Below are positions 34,416-44,577 of a stretch of 64,000 nucleotides of DNA, piece after piece (position 1 is the stretch's first letter; every line of letters starts with the position of its first letter). The notes beneath the pieces were generated by a model, which saw only the letters and a program-made list of their open reading frames with translations, did not search any database and was not told where the DNA came from. The translations under genes were made by a program, and so were the position numbers. Source of the stretch: Methanoprimaticola sp047501175 (GTDB taxonomy: Archaea > Thermoplasmatota > Thermoplasmata > Methanomassiliicoccales > Methanomethylophilaceae); assembly GCF_047501175.1 (NCBI RefSeq), contig NZ_JBEQWH010000004.1, positions 124,001-188,000 on the forward strand. The letters run 5' to 3'.

Positions 34416-34896
34416 TGGGAACCACTTCGAGATGTCCGCCACGATCGGCGTACAGCGCCTTGCCCTCGGTGAACCTGTCCAGGAATATCGCCAGTGCGGC
34501 AATCTCGGAGTGCGGCTGATTGCCGACGGAGATGTTGAAGTCCGCACGCTGGTAGACCTCTGCAGGCACCTTCTCCGCTCCGACGACGATGAGTATGTCC
34601 TCATCGCGCGGGATCTTCGGAAGCGCCTCGTCGACCCTCTGACCGTACATCGTGAGATGGACGACCTTTCCGGGGAAGTCCTTGATCTCCTGTCTCCAGG
34701 GAACACCCGTCCTGATGGTGTAGTCGCCGCCGAACCTGTCGACGACACTGCGGATGTTCTCCTCCAGCACAGGGTCCTCAGTGTCCACGAAGATGCCTTT
34801 GGCACCCAGTGCGCGTGAGGAAAGCGCCACGTGGGTGGTCACCCTCTTATCCCTCTCGGGACGGTGGCCGATCCTCATTATCCAGATTCCTGCCAT
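34375..34896 (-). CDS. trm56: tRNA (cytidine-56-2'-O)-methyltransferase Trm56
   Basis: 173 aa SPOUT methyltransferase specific to archaea. Characteristic RIGHRPERDKRVTTHVALSSRALGA N-terminus, then VHLTMYGQ, LIVVGAEKVP and VGNQPHSEIAALAIFLDR, which form the knotted SAM site. It methylates C56 in the tRNA T-loop. Three bases separate it from the upstream regulator, so it belongs to the 35400-33813 operon. Confidence 0.94.
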   Translation of the reverse strand: MAGIWIMRIGHRPERDKRVTTHVALSSRALGAKGIFVDTEDPVLEENIRSVVDRFGGDYTIRTGVPWRQEIKDFPGKVVHLTMYGQRVDEALPKIPRDEDILIVVGAEKVPAEVYQRADFNISVGNQPHSEIAALAIFLDRFTEGKALYADRGGHLEVVPNERGKTVVEHDPE

Positions 34897-34899
34897 TGG

Positions 34900-35400
34900 T
34901 CACTCTTCACGGATGAGTTCTATTCTGTGACCACGGTAGTCCATCTTGACAGACCTGCGGACAAGGCTCTTCAGCATGGTCGAGGAGAGCCCGAGGGACT
35001 CGGCGATGTCTCCCGAGAACCTTCCCTCCGATCCCACCTCTTCCAGGATCTTGGATTCTATCCCTGCGTACTCGTCGTCGCTCATCATGGCCGCGGTCAG
35101 CACATCGCTGATCTCATAGACCGGCCACTGGGCGTTGATGCTGAAAGACGTGTAGTAGGTATGGTAGGACTTCTCCGGATACCCTCCGTTCTTGGAGAGC
35201 CAGCGGGTCTCGACCAACTTCATCTTCTCGAAGAAGATGATGGCGTCCCTGCCCTCGGGGCCGAACTTCTGTTCGATCTCGTCGGCAGTCCTCCATTCCA
35301 AGGTCACCTCTTTCAGGACATCCCTTTTCACGGGAGTATCAACGGACCTCAGCATCGGGACCAGCTCCGATGGCTCGTTGATGACCTTGATTCTGTTCAT
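34900..35400 (-). CDS. Winged-helix regulator heading the trm56 operon
   Basis: 166 aa. Two HTH-like segments: VLKEVTLEWRTADEIEQKFG near the N-terminus and SGDIAESLGLSSTMLKSLVRRSVKMDY near the C-terminus. Similar two-domain proteins are found in archaea and are usually called ArsR-like. The AT-rich stretch at 35401-35470 supplies the promoter. Function not known. Confidence 0.7.
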   Translation of the reverse strand: MNRIKVINEPSELVPMLRSVDTPVKRDVLKEVTLEWRTADEIEQKFGPEGRDAIIFFEKMKLVETRWLSKNGGYPEKSYHTYYTSFSINAQWPVYEISDVLTAAMMSDDEYAGIESKILEEVGSEGRFSGDIAESLGLSSTMLKSLVRRSVKMDYRGHRIELIREE

Positions 35401-35586
35401 GAACTATCTGGATGCTGTTGTCCCTATATAATGATTAAATTCTAATCGTTGTTTGGCTATATATACCAGATGAAAAGTTGTTGATGTTTGACTACAATTT
35501 CTGAACAGACCTACCCATCCATCGGCATGTTCCCAGCCTCTGACCTCCCACAACATTTAATACGTACTCGCCCAATCCGCAGACCA

Positions 35587-35751
35587 ATGAAGGAGAAACA
35601 GCCCGAACTCGTCTGGCAGTGCCTCAACTGCTACAGATCATACAAGGGCGCTGATGCCGAGCAGAAGGCACTCGACTGCTGCGGCTCCGTCACCCAGGGA
35701 TGGTGGGCCAACTACAACAAGTGGGGCAAACAGAAGTGGTACGGTCGCTGA
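35587..35751 (+). CDS. 54-residue Cys-containing protein
   Basis: Small basic, Trp/Tyr-rich protein with CLNC and a CC pair (residues about 12-33), suggesting a zinc knuckle. Start at ATG 35587 (a GGAG-like site falls within the coding start, so probably leaderless; TATA-like TTTAATACG lies at 35556-35564). No family recognised. It is a free-standing transcript between an operon to the left and a small HTH gene to the right. Confidence 0.6.
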   Translation: MKEKQPELVWQCLNCYRSYKGADAEQKALDCCGSVTQGWWANYNKWGKQKWYGR

Positions 35752-35808
35752 TCGGACCCTTCCAACCCTTTTACCCTTTTCTGACATCCTACTCGGAGGT
35801 TTCGAGCA

Positions 35809-36120
35809 TTGAGCGAGTCCAAGGATCCCGTCGACACAGTGAACGAGGACCTAGAACTGCTAGAGCGCCACATCTCGATCCTTCGCACCGTCAAGGCGAA
35901 TCAGCCGATCGGACTCATACGCCTCTCGGAGATGAGCGGCGTCCCGAAGCACAGGGTGAGATACTCCCTGAAGATAATGGAACAGCAGGGCATAATCATC
36001 GCGACCTCGGAAGGGGCCGTCGTATCGGATGATTACGACGAGTTCATGGCCAGTGTGGCAGAGTCCGTCGAGAACCTCGCCGACAAGGTGAATGCTCTGA
36101 GGAACAGTCTTCTCGAATGA
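35809..36120 (+). CDS. Small winged-helix regulator
   Basis: 103 aa: acidic N-terminus, HTH at about 37-70 (LIRLSEMSGVPKHRVRYSLKIMEQQGIIIATSEG), then a helical tail (VAESVENLADKVNALRNSLLE) that looks like a dimerisation coiled coil. TTG start at 35809, eight bases after GGAGGT. Its last 77 bp overlap the converging gene 36044-36739. Confidence 0.75.
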   Translation: MSESKDPVDTVNEDLELLERHISILRTVKANQPIGLIRLSEMSGVPKHRVRYSLKIMEQQGIIIATSEGAVVSDDYDEFMASVAESVENLADKVNALRNSLLE

Positions 36121-36739
36121 CCTCCGCACGCATGGATGGAGTACGGTGGGCCGAGGACGCATCCGGATGCACCGATTCCACCGAAGACCGTGGATGACTA
36201 TGGAAGGAAGCGTGCCTGATTGATCGTGCGAGGCACATGACGACTGTCGATCGATGCCGTGGATCCGAGGCATGGCGATATTCCATCAGAGCATCCAGGA
36301 CCGAGCAGACGGGTATCGTCAGCAACAGCAGACCCAGCATTGTTACGTCCAACTCCATCCCTATGGTACCGATGGTGATGCCGGACGACTCGTCCACAAG
36401 GATGTCATGGATCTCGTAGGAGAGGTCCCCCGTGATCGTGAGGGTGACCGTCATCAATCCCAGATTCAGGAGGATCCGCATGATGAGACGATGCATGGTC
36501 CCCGGCTCGAAGCATCCGACGAGGAAGGCCGGTATCAACAACGGGAGGAACATCATGAAACGGACGAGGGCCTCCGTCGCCAGGGCGCTGCCGTCCGCAT
36601 CCCAGACGGCATCCGGGAATACGCTGTAGACGCTGTACAGAAGATACAGTGCCAGAACCCCTATCGCGAGGAGTGTGGCCAGCAGCTTCACGAGATAGAT
36701 CGACGCATAGCGGGCCCCGCCCCTGATGTCGAGCGTCAA
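36044..36739 (-). CDS. Membrane protein of unknown function
   Basis: 231 aa; four or five hydrophobic segments (about 14-38, 62-80, 86-104, 130-150). The last 65 residues are rich in Arg, Ser, His and Pro and do not resemble normal protein; the final 77 bp also overlap an oppositely oriented HTH gene. The true end may therefore be nearer 36240 in ancestral form, with later loss of the stop or a frameshift. TTG start coupled to the upstream gene's TGA. Confidence 0.5.
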   Translation of the reverse strand: MTLDIRGGARYASIYLVKLLATLLAIGVLALYLLYSVYSVFPDAVWDADGSALATEALVRFMMFLPLLIPAFLVGCFEPGTMHRLIMRILLNLGLMTVTLTITGDLSYEIHDILVDESSGITIGTIGMELDVTMLGLLLLTIPVCSVLDALMEYRHASDPRHRSTVVMCLARSIRHASFHSHPRSSVESVHPDASSAHRTPSMRAEVIREDCSSEHSPCRRGSRRTLPHWP

Positions 36740-37596
36740 CCTGCCAATCCCTCCAGGATCCCGATGATGGAACGGACCGTCCCCATCTGGTCCGCGGACA
36801 CCCCGGATGTCCTCCCGGACTCGTCGGACATGACGACCAGCCCCTCGGCCGCATCACGCGACAGGATGTCCAATGTGTCGGACAACCCCCTGTCCGAGAC
36901 GATGTCGACGGACACGGCCCCTTCTGAGGGGACGACGGCGATCGAGAGGGACGCGTTGGGGGATCTGAAGAGGGACTCGCCCGGATCCGGCACGAGCCAA
37001 TCTGCGAGTCCTGTCACATCGACAGATACCCTCGTGCCATCGGTCGTGGAGTTCCAGACGATCCTCTCGCCCTGTGCGGCGACAGGGACCTTCACGGATG
37101 CCACGACCTCGGCAAACATGAGCCCTCCGAGGTATCTGCCCGAGACATGGACGTCTAGGTCCAACGCCGCCCCTTCCCTCGAGACCAGCTCGGACACCAA
37201 CAGGTACAGGGTCGGCACGAAGACCTTCGAATCCAGATGGATGACGGCGGGGGTCCCCGAAGGCAACCTGATGCCGCCCTCCTTCAGTATCCCCACGTTG
37301 GAACCCATCTCCAGATCGACGAGATCGACGGACACGGAGACATCCTCCAGGTCGAAGACCAGACTGGATTGGACGGTCACATCCCCCTGGATGGTGAGGA
37401 ACGACCCCTCCGTGTCGGCATCCAGTCCATCGGTGTCCGTTATGGAGATCCCCTGTCCCTGGGTGACGACGGCCATGATTATCAGGAACATCACGGGTAT
37501 GATGACGACCAGGGGCACCAGGGCCAGAAGTGCCCTTGCTAACGAGACCCGACGGCCGCCCGTTTCCCTGCGGTCGCTTCCTTCGACACCTGCCAA
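36736..37596 (-). CDS. Membrane-anchored extracellular protein
   Basis: 286 aa. Short cytoplasmic N-terminus with Arg, one membrane anchor (about 24-45), then a beta-rich extracellular part (repeated V-x-V patterns, e.g. VSVSVDLVDLEMG, LDLDVHVSGRYLGG). TTG start at 37596. Overlaps the next gene by 4 bp, so the two products probably work together at the membrane. No family recognised. Confidence 0.6.
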   Translation of the reverse strand: MAGVEGSDRRETGGRRVSLARALLALVPLVVIIPVMFLIIMAVVTQGQGISITDTDGLDADTEGSFLTIQGDVTVQSSLVFDLEDVSVSVDLVDLEMGSNVGILKEGGIRLPSGTPAVIHLDSKVFVPTLYLLVSELVSREGAALDLDVHVSGRYLGGLMFAEVVASVKVPVAAQGERIVWNSTTDGTRVSVDVTGLADWLVPDPGESLFRSPNASLSIAVVPSEGAVSVDIVSDRGLSDTLDILSRDAAEGLVVMSDESGRTSGVSADQMGTVRSIIGILEGLAG

Positions 37597-37623
37597 TTGC
37601 AGACCTTCCGTTGAGATGAAGAT

Positions 37624-37646
37624 GGCCGCCCGTGCAACGGGCGGCC
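37624..37646 (-). terminator. Terminator of the LRR surface-protein gene
   Basis: 10-bp perfect stem GGCCGCCCGT / ACGGGCGGCC with a GCA loop, 14 bp past the stop of the leftward gene at 37660. Confidence 0.7.
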
Positions 37647-37659
37647 TGTTTGTTCACCC

Positions 37660-40600
37660 TCAGGATGACCTTCTGTACGCCACGACGGCGATGACCGCGA
37701 TCACGGCGATGGCGGCAACAGCGACATACACCAGGGTGTTGTCGCCCTCCTTCTCGTCCGACTGTATGTCGAGCGAGTCCGATGCTGCGATCATGTAGTA
37801 GGAGAAGTGGTCCGTGAGGAACGTGACGGTATGGGTCAGCGGATCGTACGAGGTCACCTTCTTGGAGAGCTTCCCCTCATCGTTGACATAGTACACCGTG
37901 ATCATGTCCGGATTGTCCCCGGGCTTCAGGGTGTAGGGGACCGTGACGGTCACGACGCCTCCGAGCTGGTGGACGGACTCCTCTCCCGCCAAGGCCTTGA
38001 GCTCATACACATCGGCATCGCCGACGGTATCGTGTATGTCCGGACTGAATGCCGTGCGGTCTGCCACGGAGATCGACACCGTGACGTTCTCGCCCTTGGA
38101 TGCGAGGTTCGACGATACGTTGCCATCCATGGTGAGCGTTCCGACCTCTCCGGACAGCTTGACGTTCGCGTTGGAGTCGGCGGCCGCCTTGAGTGCATCG
38201 GACGGCATCTCCATGACCGCCTTGACATCGTCGTAGGTGTCGGTCTTGATCTCGACGGTTACAGGAACTGGATCGGATGCTCCGGGGTTGACCGCGTCTG
38301 CCGCTTCCGACGCCTGTTCGATCGCCTTCTGCATGGATTCCACATCCACGGCCATGGCGTCCCCCGACCCGGTGGGAACGGTTATGGTGGTCGTGACCTC
38401 TGTGGAGGTGGAGCCGGATCCCTTGTCGTCGACGTACTTTGCGGATGTCGAGACCTCCGCGTTGGACGTCGACTCGGACATGCTGACGTTGACCTCCTGC
38501 CTCACCACATCGCCGTTGTGGTCCTTGGACTCGGTCTGCGTGACCTCCTTGGACACCGAGTCCGTCTCGGTCTTGGTCGTGGTCGTCGATGTGGACCCCG
38601 CCTCGTTGCCGGAGGCGTCGTAGACGGTCTCGGTCTTGGAGGTCTCGGTCTGCTTGACGCCGTCCTGCTCCTTGACCACGGTCTCGGTGCTCGACTCGAC
38701 CCTGGAACCGTCCTCGTACTCCGTCTTGGAGTCGACGGTGGTCACGGTGTTGCCTTCGGAATCCTTGGACTCCGTGGTCGTTTCCGTGGTGGTCGAACCA
38801 TCGGGGTTCTCGGTCACCTCCGAATCGCCCGGTTCCGGATCGGGAGTGGGGCCGGGATCGGGAGTGGGGTCCACCGGCGGTGTCACCTGGTTGACCCTCC
38901 ACTTCGCGTAGACGGTCGTGTCCCCGTAGATCGGTCCGTCGAAATCGAAGGGGACGGTGAGCGCGGAATCGCCGTACCATCCCTGGAAGGTGAACCCGCT
39001 GCGGTACGGATCGCTGGGAACGTCCGCATAGTGGCGGTAGTAGACCTCCTGCGAAGCCACCGTGGGGCCTCCGTTGGTGTTGAACGCGACAGTGTACTTG
39101 GCTGGCTGATAGGTGGCACGAATATTCGATATAGTCCTCAAATCACCAGCGGAGATCGTGACGGTTTCGGATTGGTGAGGATTGTCGTCGATCAATATTT
39201 CACTGGACTCGAAGGCATCTCTGAATATTGGCTCGTATATGAGTGCCCCCTCGCTGACCCAGAAGGAGTTATGATAGGCCCAACTCGGATGATATGCCAC
39301 GGTATGGTACTCATCCTTGTAGCCATTTATCCCTTCGATCCATGCATTGGAATCGATGCTCATCACCAACACATCCATATCCAATCCATAGAGATACAGA
39401 TAATCCATGGATTCCGGAAGAACCAATATCTTTGCTGAACTGCCATTGAACGCGGATCCCGATATGTTTCTCGCCCAATCGGGGATAATGAATATCTCCG
39501 AGTTCCCGATGTACCTTATCAGGTCATTCCCGCTATACAATGCCTCGTCACTGATGTAGACATAGTCATTGTTCACTTTGAGCTCCACGCTATTGAGATT
39601 TGCACATTCGTCGAATGCACCGATAGATATGGAACGGAGATCGTCTCCTTTGATGATGATGGTCGTCAGGTTATTGCAACCACTGAAAGCCCCTGGCCCT
39701 ATGCCGGTGACTCCGTCAACGATGGTGTATTCCGAGCCCTCCTTCCCCGCGGGATATGTTATGAGAACGCCGTTCTTATCGAAGAGGACTCCGCCTGTAC
39801 TGTAGTAGTTTCTGTTGCCCTCTTTTACCTCTATGTTCGTGAGGTTGCTTCCAGAGAGTCCCCCGACATACTCGACATTGGGCCCTATTGTCAGATTCTT
39901 GATGCTAGAATCCCACAGGGCATGCCCCCAGATGTCGATTCCGTCGATGGTAAGGTCCACAAGTTTCGGGCTGAAAGCGAATGCCCCACCACTAATCTCT
40001 TTGAAATAATCAGATCCGCTTAATTCCAAAGCTGTTCCCTGACCGATAACCGCGGAGATACAACCCTCGTTGTCCACTAGGACCTGGAAACCTGAAACAT
40101 TCTTCACCTTATATGTGCAATCCTTATTGTTTATCTGGATATTCTCTAGTCCAGAAGGAATGTAACCGATGTACGTGAGCGGTGCATCGATTATGATCGT
40201 CTTCACCCAATAGGATGTCCATTCATATCCTCCCATCGATACGATACTGCCTTTATAGTACGGGTCCGTACCATCGGTTACGCATTCATATGATTTCGAG
40301 AACCCAACAGTTGCAGGAATCACCAAACAATTGATGTTATCCTCAACACCTGTGACATCCAATAGAATCTGTCCATTCTCCTTCCATGCCGTATACTGAA
40401 CTCCGCCCACAATGATTGCTTCACTGCCGACTGCCACATCAATGTAGTCGGATTCAAACGCTAACCGCCCAATGTTGGGAGCATCCAGGAGTGATGTACT
40501 GCCAGGTCCATCGCCATCTGGGTTGTTTGGATTGAATTTGTATCCATGGAAGGCAAACGCCCCTATGGAAAGATTGCTAACGTCATTCAGACCCTTGATG

Positions 40601-42500
40601 ACATCGATCGGTGCATCGTAGAATGCATATTCTCCAATACTGTTCAGAACACCTTCGAACGTCACCTCATTCAATGAAGTGCAACCATAGAAAGCATGGG
40701 ACGGTATTTCAGATATGGAACTACCGATGATTACTGACTCCAGACCCTCGCATCTCTCGAAAGCGGAGACACCTATCGACTTAACAGAGTCCGGTATGAT
40801 GACGGACTTTAGATCTGTAACGAAATCGAATCCGTCCACACTTACAATTGGATACTCGTTACCATCTACAATGACTTTATCGGGTATCACGAGATTGAAT
40901 TCGCTAAGAGTCTCGTGATTTCTCAAGCCCGAGATTTCAGCGCTGTATTCTCCGTTGACAAGTGACAGATAACAAATAAGATCAGCATTCGACACTCCGT
41001 CACTGACTGAATAATAACATATGCCCCCAGGCCCCGTATAATTGTACCCCGTGATGGCGCCGGGTTCCACAGTCTTCAGATTCCCCCCGAAAGTAAGATT
41101 CAGAATACCGGATCCACTGAAGGAACCTGATCCTATTGTGGTCACGGCCATACCGTTCAGAGTTTCGGGAATGTTAACGTTCCCGCCACCTCCCGAATAG
41201 GATGTTATTTCGGATTCCACGTTTCTGAAATCATATGTGTATGTGTTGCCCTCGCCTATGTTCTCGTGTTCAGGCGCATTGCCGGCAACATCTGTAAGAA
41301 GCCCATCTACCTCCGCCCTGTCCTCGGGATTGATGTTGTCCGAGCCATAGGCCATGTAGTATGCGGAGAAGTCGTACTCAGAAGCGTAGTCCCATACCTC
41401 GCCCAGTACCCCCATTGCCTGCTCCAGCATCGGTTGCAGGAACACGGAGATGGTATCGTAATCGTCATCCGATACTCCCGCGTGATCGAGGATCCACTTC
41501 ACATCGGAATAATCGGGCATGATACCCTTGCCTATATCCCCGACGATGTCGGACACATCGCCGACCCCTCCATCCGGCAGCATCTCGGAGATCTGCGAAT
41601 AAAGCGAATTAAGTCCGAAATCCGACAGGTCCAAGGAGATGTCGGTGACGATTCCTGAACCTGTTCCGGAACCGTCGGAGACCACCAGGGACGCATAGAC
41701 CTTCTTTACCAATGGATTGTCACCGTTGACCAGGGAGTTTATATCATCTGCAGTCAGACTGTCGTCATCCAGACCTCCGGTGATCGACAGGGTCGTGCTT
41801 GTTTCGGCGGATTCGGTGACATTTTCTCCCTTTAGCGTGTCGCCCTCTGCTACGAAATTCATTCCGATCTCCATCAAACTGCCCAAGGACAGGTCCGCAT
41901 GGATCCACTGCGGTATCTTCTCATCGGAGAGCGTTATCTCGGCATACAGCGTCGCTGGCACATTCAACGAGAGATCGACCTTAGGATTCTGGAAACCCTG
42001 GTATTCGTCGAGGGATGCCGTGGCACTCGCAACGATGCTGCCCATGGCCTTCAGTATCAGCTTATTGCTTTCCGACACCGTCAGAGAGAACGCACCCTTG
42101 GCGGTAAGGCTCACATCGGCCGCCGGGTTGCCGGTCAGACCGTTCTCCTTGAGGAACCATTCCGAGAACAACTTCGCCATGTCGTCTATGTTCTCGGATT
42201 TCCCAATAAGGTCGAGAAGCCACCTCACCTCATCGGAGGAGTCTGAGGCAGCCTCCTCGGAGTATGACTCCGCGTATAATTTCATAATCTCGAATGCATC
42301 ATCCTCATCCAGGGATACGGATGCACCCAGAGAATCTCCATCTCTCAACTCGGGGATGTAGTTGAGGTAATTCTTGATGTCAAAATTTCCCCCCCCCCTT
42401 CCGCTTCGACCTGGTCGGAGACGGCCACGCCTGTGAGGATCGCCCCCAGTGCGACCATTGTAGCCATCGCAACGACCAGTTTCCTCGTTCCGGATTGCAT
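37660..42500 (-). CDS. Giant LRR surface protein, signal peptide out of frame at a G10 tract
   Basis: About 1,613 aa if one G is added to (or two removed from) the run at 42389-42398. Frame 1: ATG 42500 encodes a signal peptide (MQSGTRKLVVAMATMVALGA, then a VEA cleavage-like end), runs into the G-run and stops 14 codons after it. Frame 2 from GGNFDIKNYL onward holds the body: an alpha/beta N-region, BspA-type leucine-rich repeats (AFERCEGLESVIIGSSI style, about 41.2-39.4 kb), an InlB-type beta repeat (VAFNTNGG, FQGWY, AKW), a Pro/Asp linker, a Thr/Ser/Glu-rich stalk, a beta domain and a C-terminal membrane anchor. It is probably an adhesin, and may be phase variable. Confidence 0.85.
42389..42398 (-). 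repeat. Ten-base homopolymer at the signal-peptide junction
   Basis: Uninterrupted run of 10 C (+ strand), G on the coding strand, at codons 36-39 of the leader. It needs 8 or 11 G to join the signal peptide and mature frames; 10 gives a 50-aa truncated peptide. Such tracts slip during replication. Confidence 0.85.
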
Positions 42501-43007
42501 GAGAAACGATGACGATATACATACTTAAAAGCCTAGTATATGTCGATTTAGAAAATCCCACGACAACCTGACAAATCAGGCCCATTGATATTATATTAAT
42601 AATTTATTGAACAAAATGATAAACGCTTAGATTCCCGATCCAGCTTGTACAATATCGCCGGCATTCTGGGAACGGATCGTTCGAAGAAGGGCGCACGGGA
42701 CAGTACTCGGGAAAATATGTGCGGTCTCGTATGCCGATCGTCATGATGTACGCCCGGCCCTTCAGACACTCGTTCGGGTCGGTGTCATGATGCATCTCCA
42801 CACCGGTTCCATCCATTAATCAAAGGATCCGATGTCCGTCGGGACAAAAGGCAGTACGCATTGCCACAACGAATGCCAGGACCGGATTTTCCAAACATCG
42901 AGAGATGTCATCATGTACGGTCAGAACGATGAATGCCAGTCGATGTGGACAGCGGCCCCCTAAAAACAACAGAATCCTGCATTCTCGCGGACAGAAGACA
43001 AGATGAG
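42501..43007. other. Intergenic region upstream of the LRR gene
   Basis: About 500 bp. The first 100 bp are AT-rich and hold the LRR promoter: leftward TATA candidates lie in the CATATACTAG and TTTTAAGTAT stretch at 42518-42545, 20-45 bp upstream of the ATG. A 70-codon leftward reading frame (42604-42816) has a start and several Cys but no recognisable features, so I do not call it. The rest shows no RNA or repeat that I can support. Confidence 0.4.
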
Positions 43008-43080
43008 TGGGCCCGTCCGGATTTGAACCGGAGTTACGTACACCCCAAGCACGAAGGATACCAAGCTACCCCACGGGCCC
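43008..43080 (-). tRNA. tRNA-Pro (GGG)
   Basis: 73-nt cloverleaf without intron. Acceptor GGGCCCG / CGGGCCC, D-arm with G18G19, anticodon stem CGTGC / GTACG with loop TTGGGGT (anticodon GGG), T-stem TCCGG / CCGGA with loop TTCAAAT, discriminator A. CCA is not encoded. It lies downstream of rpoN, with its own TATA-like box. Confidence 0.95.
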
Positions 43081-43102
43081 ACAAAAGGGCGAATTATGTT
43101 CT

Positions 43103-43139
43103 GGTTAAAAAGGTTATGCCCCGGGAACATGTCCCGGGG
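43103..43139 (-). promoter_or_regulatory. rpoN terminator and tRNA-Pro promoter
   Basis: Hairpin CCCCGGGA / TCCCGGGG (43119-43139, 5-nt loop) is followed leftward by CATAACCTTTTTAACC: a T-run that can end the rpl18e-rpoN transcript and, at 43103-43111, a TTTTTAACC box about 25 bp before tRNA-Pro. Confidence 0.6.
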
Positions 43140-43147
43140 TCTGGAAA

Positions 43148-43339
43148 TCATCCGAGAGGAGCGATCTCCTTGATGAGATCGGCATGGGATACGATCATTC
43201 TGCGGCAGCAGTATCTCTCGAAGCCGAGGCTGTCGAGAACCGCCTTGGGATCCTCTCCCATAGCAACACGCTCCGTGTACTGGGGGTAGGCGGAACCTAC
43301 GACCTTTCCACATGTGAAACATCTGACCGGTATTATCAT
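43148..43339 (-). CDS. rpoN: RNA polymerase subunit N (Rpo10)
   Basis: 63 aa. MIIPVRCFTCGKV and RYCCRRM are the invariant zinc-bundle elements of Rpb10/RpoN, which anchors the Rpo3-Rpo11 platform. Last gene of the ribosomal operon, 12 bp after rpsI. Confidence 0.97.
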   Translation of the reverse strand: MIIPVRCFTCGKVVGSAYPQYTERVAMGEDPKAVLDSLGFERYCCRRMIVSHADLIKEIAPLG

Positions 43340-43351
43340 GCCAACATCTCC

Positions 43352-43753
43352 TCAACGGTAGGACTTCTGCTTCTTGGCGCGAGCGCCGGGACCCATGGGG
43401 TTCTTCGGCAGCTTTCTCCTGTCATCGTTGATCAGGAGAGACCTGTCGTAGGACCTGAAGACGGCCTCGAGCTCCTCATCCTTGTAGAAGTCGACGAGTC
43501 CTCTTGCGATGGCGGTCCTGGCCGCGGCGGCCTGGCCCATGACTCCGCCGCCGTTGACGATAACGGCGATGTCGACGTTCTGGGCCTTCTCGGGCACGAG
43601 ACCGAGGGGCTCCTCGATCTTGAGCCTGGCCAGCTCGGGTGTGAAAACCTCGATGGGGACCTTGTTGATGGTCACCCTTCCGGTTCCCTCTTTGACGACG
43701 GCCCTAGCGATAGCGGTCTTTCTCTTTCCGCTTGTGTTCACGCAGTCAACCAT
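43352..43753 (-). CDS. rpsI: Small ribosomal subunit protein uS9
   Basis: 133 aa. SGKRKTAIARAVVKEGTG start, GGGVMGQAAAARTAIARGL core and the basic tail ending KKQKSYR that reaches the P-site tRNA. Four bases downstream of rplM. Confidence 0.97.
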   Translation of the reverse strand: MVDCVNTSGKRKTAIARAVVKEGTGRVTINKVPIEVFTPELARLKIEEPLGLVPEKAQNVDIAVIVNGGGVMGQAAAARTAIARGLVDFYKDEELEAVFRSYDRSLLINDDRRKLPKNPMGPGARAKKQKSYR

Positions 43754-43757
43754 AGGA

Positions 43758-44183
43758 TCATCTCACATTGGAACCCAGGAATTTGGAAACGGCTCCCAGG
43801 GTGGTGTATTTGCCGGTGATCTTCCTGCAGGCCTCGGCGGGCTTCTCCTTCTCGCAGTCCTGGAACTGCTTGGGGGTGCCGACGAAGACGTGAAGCCTCC
43901 TGTAGGCCTCCCTGCCGGATGTGCTGGTCCAGGGGATCATTCCCCTGACGCACCTCTTGAAGAGAAGATCTGCCCTGCGGGGGTAGAAGGGTCCCTTCCT
44001 CTTGGTGGTGTCTCCGCGGTCGACCTTCTGCTTGAAGGCGGCGAAGACCTTGTCCTTGGTGCCGGTGATGATGATGGCCTCGGCGTTGAGGACGACGATC
44101 TCCTCGCCATCCATGATCCTCTCGGCGATGACGCTTGCGAGCCTTCCGTGGATCAGATTCCTTCCGTCGATTACTGTAACCAT
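43758..44183 (-). CDS. rplM: Large ribosomal subunit protein uL13
   Basis: 141 aa. VIDGRNLIHGRLASVIAERI and IIITGTKDKV are archaeal L13 hallmarks, followed by RGMIPWTSTSGREAYRRLHVFVG. Overlaps no gene; 4 bp from both neighbours in the rpl18e-rplM-rpsI-rpoN operon. Confidence 0.97.
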   Translation of the reverse strand: MVTVIDGRNLIHGRLASVIAERIMDGEEIVVLNAEAIIITGTKDKVFAAFKQKVDRGDTTKRKGPFYPRRADLLFKRCVRGMIPWTSTSGREAYRRLHVFVGTPKQFQDCEKEKPAEACRKITGKYTTLGAVSKFLGSNVR

Positions 44184-44187
44184 TTCA

Positions 44188-44547
44188 TCACCTCATGATC
44201 CTGACGCCGGTTCCCTTGGGGTTGGCCTCTGCCAGCTCCTCGATGGTGAGCGTCTTTCCGCCTGCGGCCACGATAGCCTTGGCTGCTGCATCCGAGAAAT
44301 CGTATGCGGCGACGGTGATCTTCTTGCTGATTGTGCCTGCGGCGAGAACTTTGCCGGGGACGACGATCGTGTCTCCGTCCTTGGCATACCTCTCAAGTTT
44401 GCTGAGGTTCGCTTCGGCCCAGTTCCTCTTGGGCTTCTCAAGCCGAAGCGCAACATCTCGCCAGATGGCAGCTGTCGTGTCCCTCGATTTCGCCTTGAGG
44501 TTGTCGATCAGGGCGATGAGCTGAGGGTTAGTCTTGCAGCTCCTCAT
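44188..44547 (-). CDS. rpl18e: Large ribosomal subunit protein eL18
   Basis: 119 aa; TNPQLIALIDNLKAKSR start, VVPGKVLAAGTISKKITVAAYDFS and final GTGVRIMR are conserved. Start ATG 44547 fits the family; the longer in-frame extension crosses the promoter. First gene of the operon. Confidence 0.96.
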   Translation of the reverse strand: MRSCKTNPQLIALIDNLKAKSRDTTAAIWRDVALRLEKPKRNWAEANLSKLERYAKDGDTIVVPGKVLAAGTISKKITVAAYDFSDAAAKAIVAAGGKTLTIEELAEANPKGTGVRIMR

Positions 44548-44577
44548 ATTACTGACTCTCCCGACATTGCGGTAATT

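Noticed and set aside
42604..42816. 70-codon leftward frame with several Cys upstream of the LRR gene
   Set aside because: No ribosome site, no family pattern, and composition unlike the genes around it; it lies in a region better explained as promoter and spacer.
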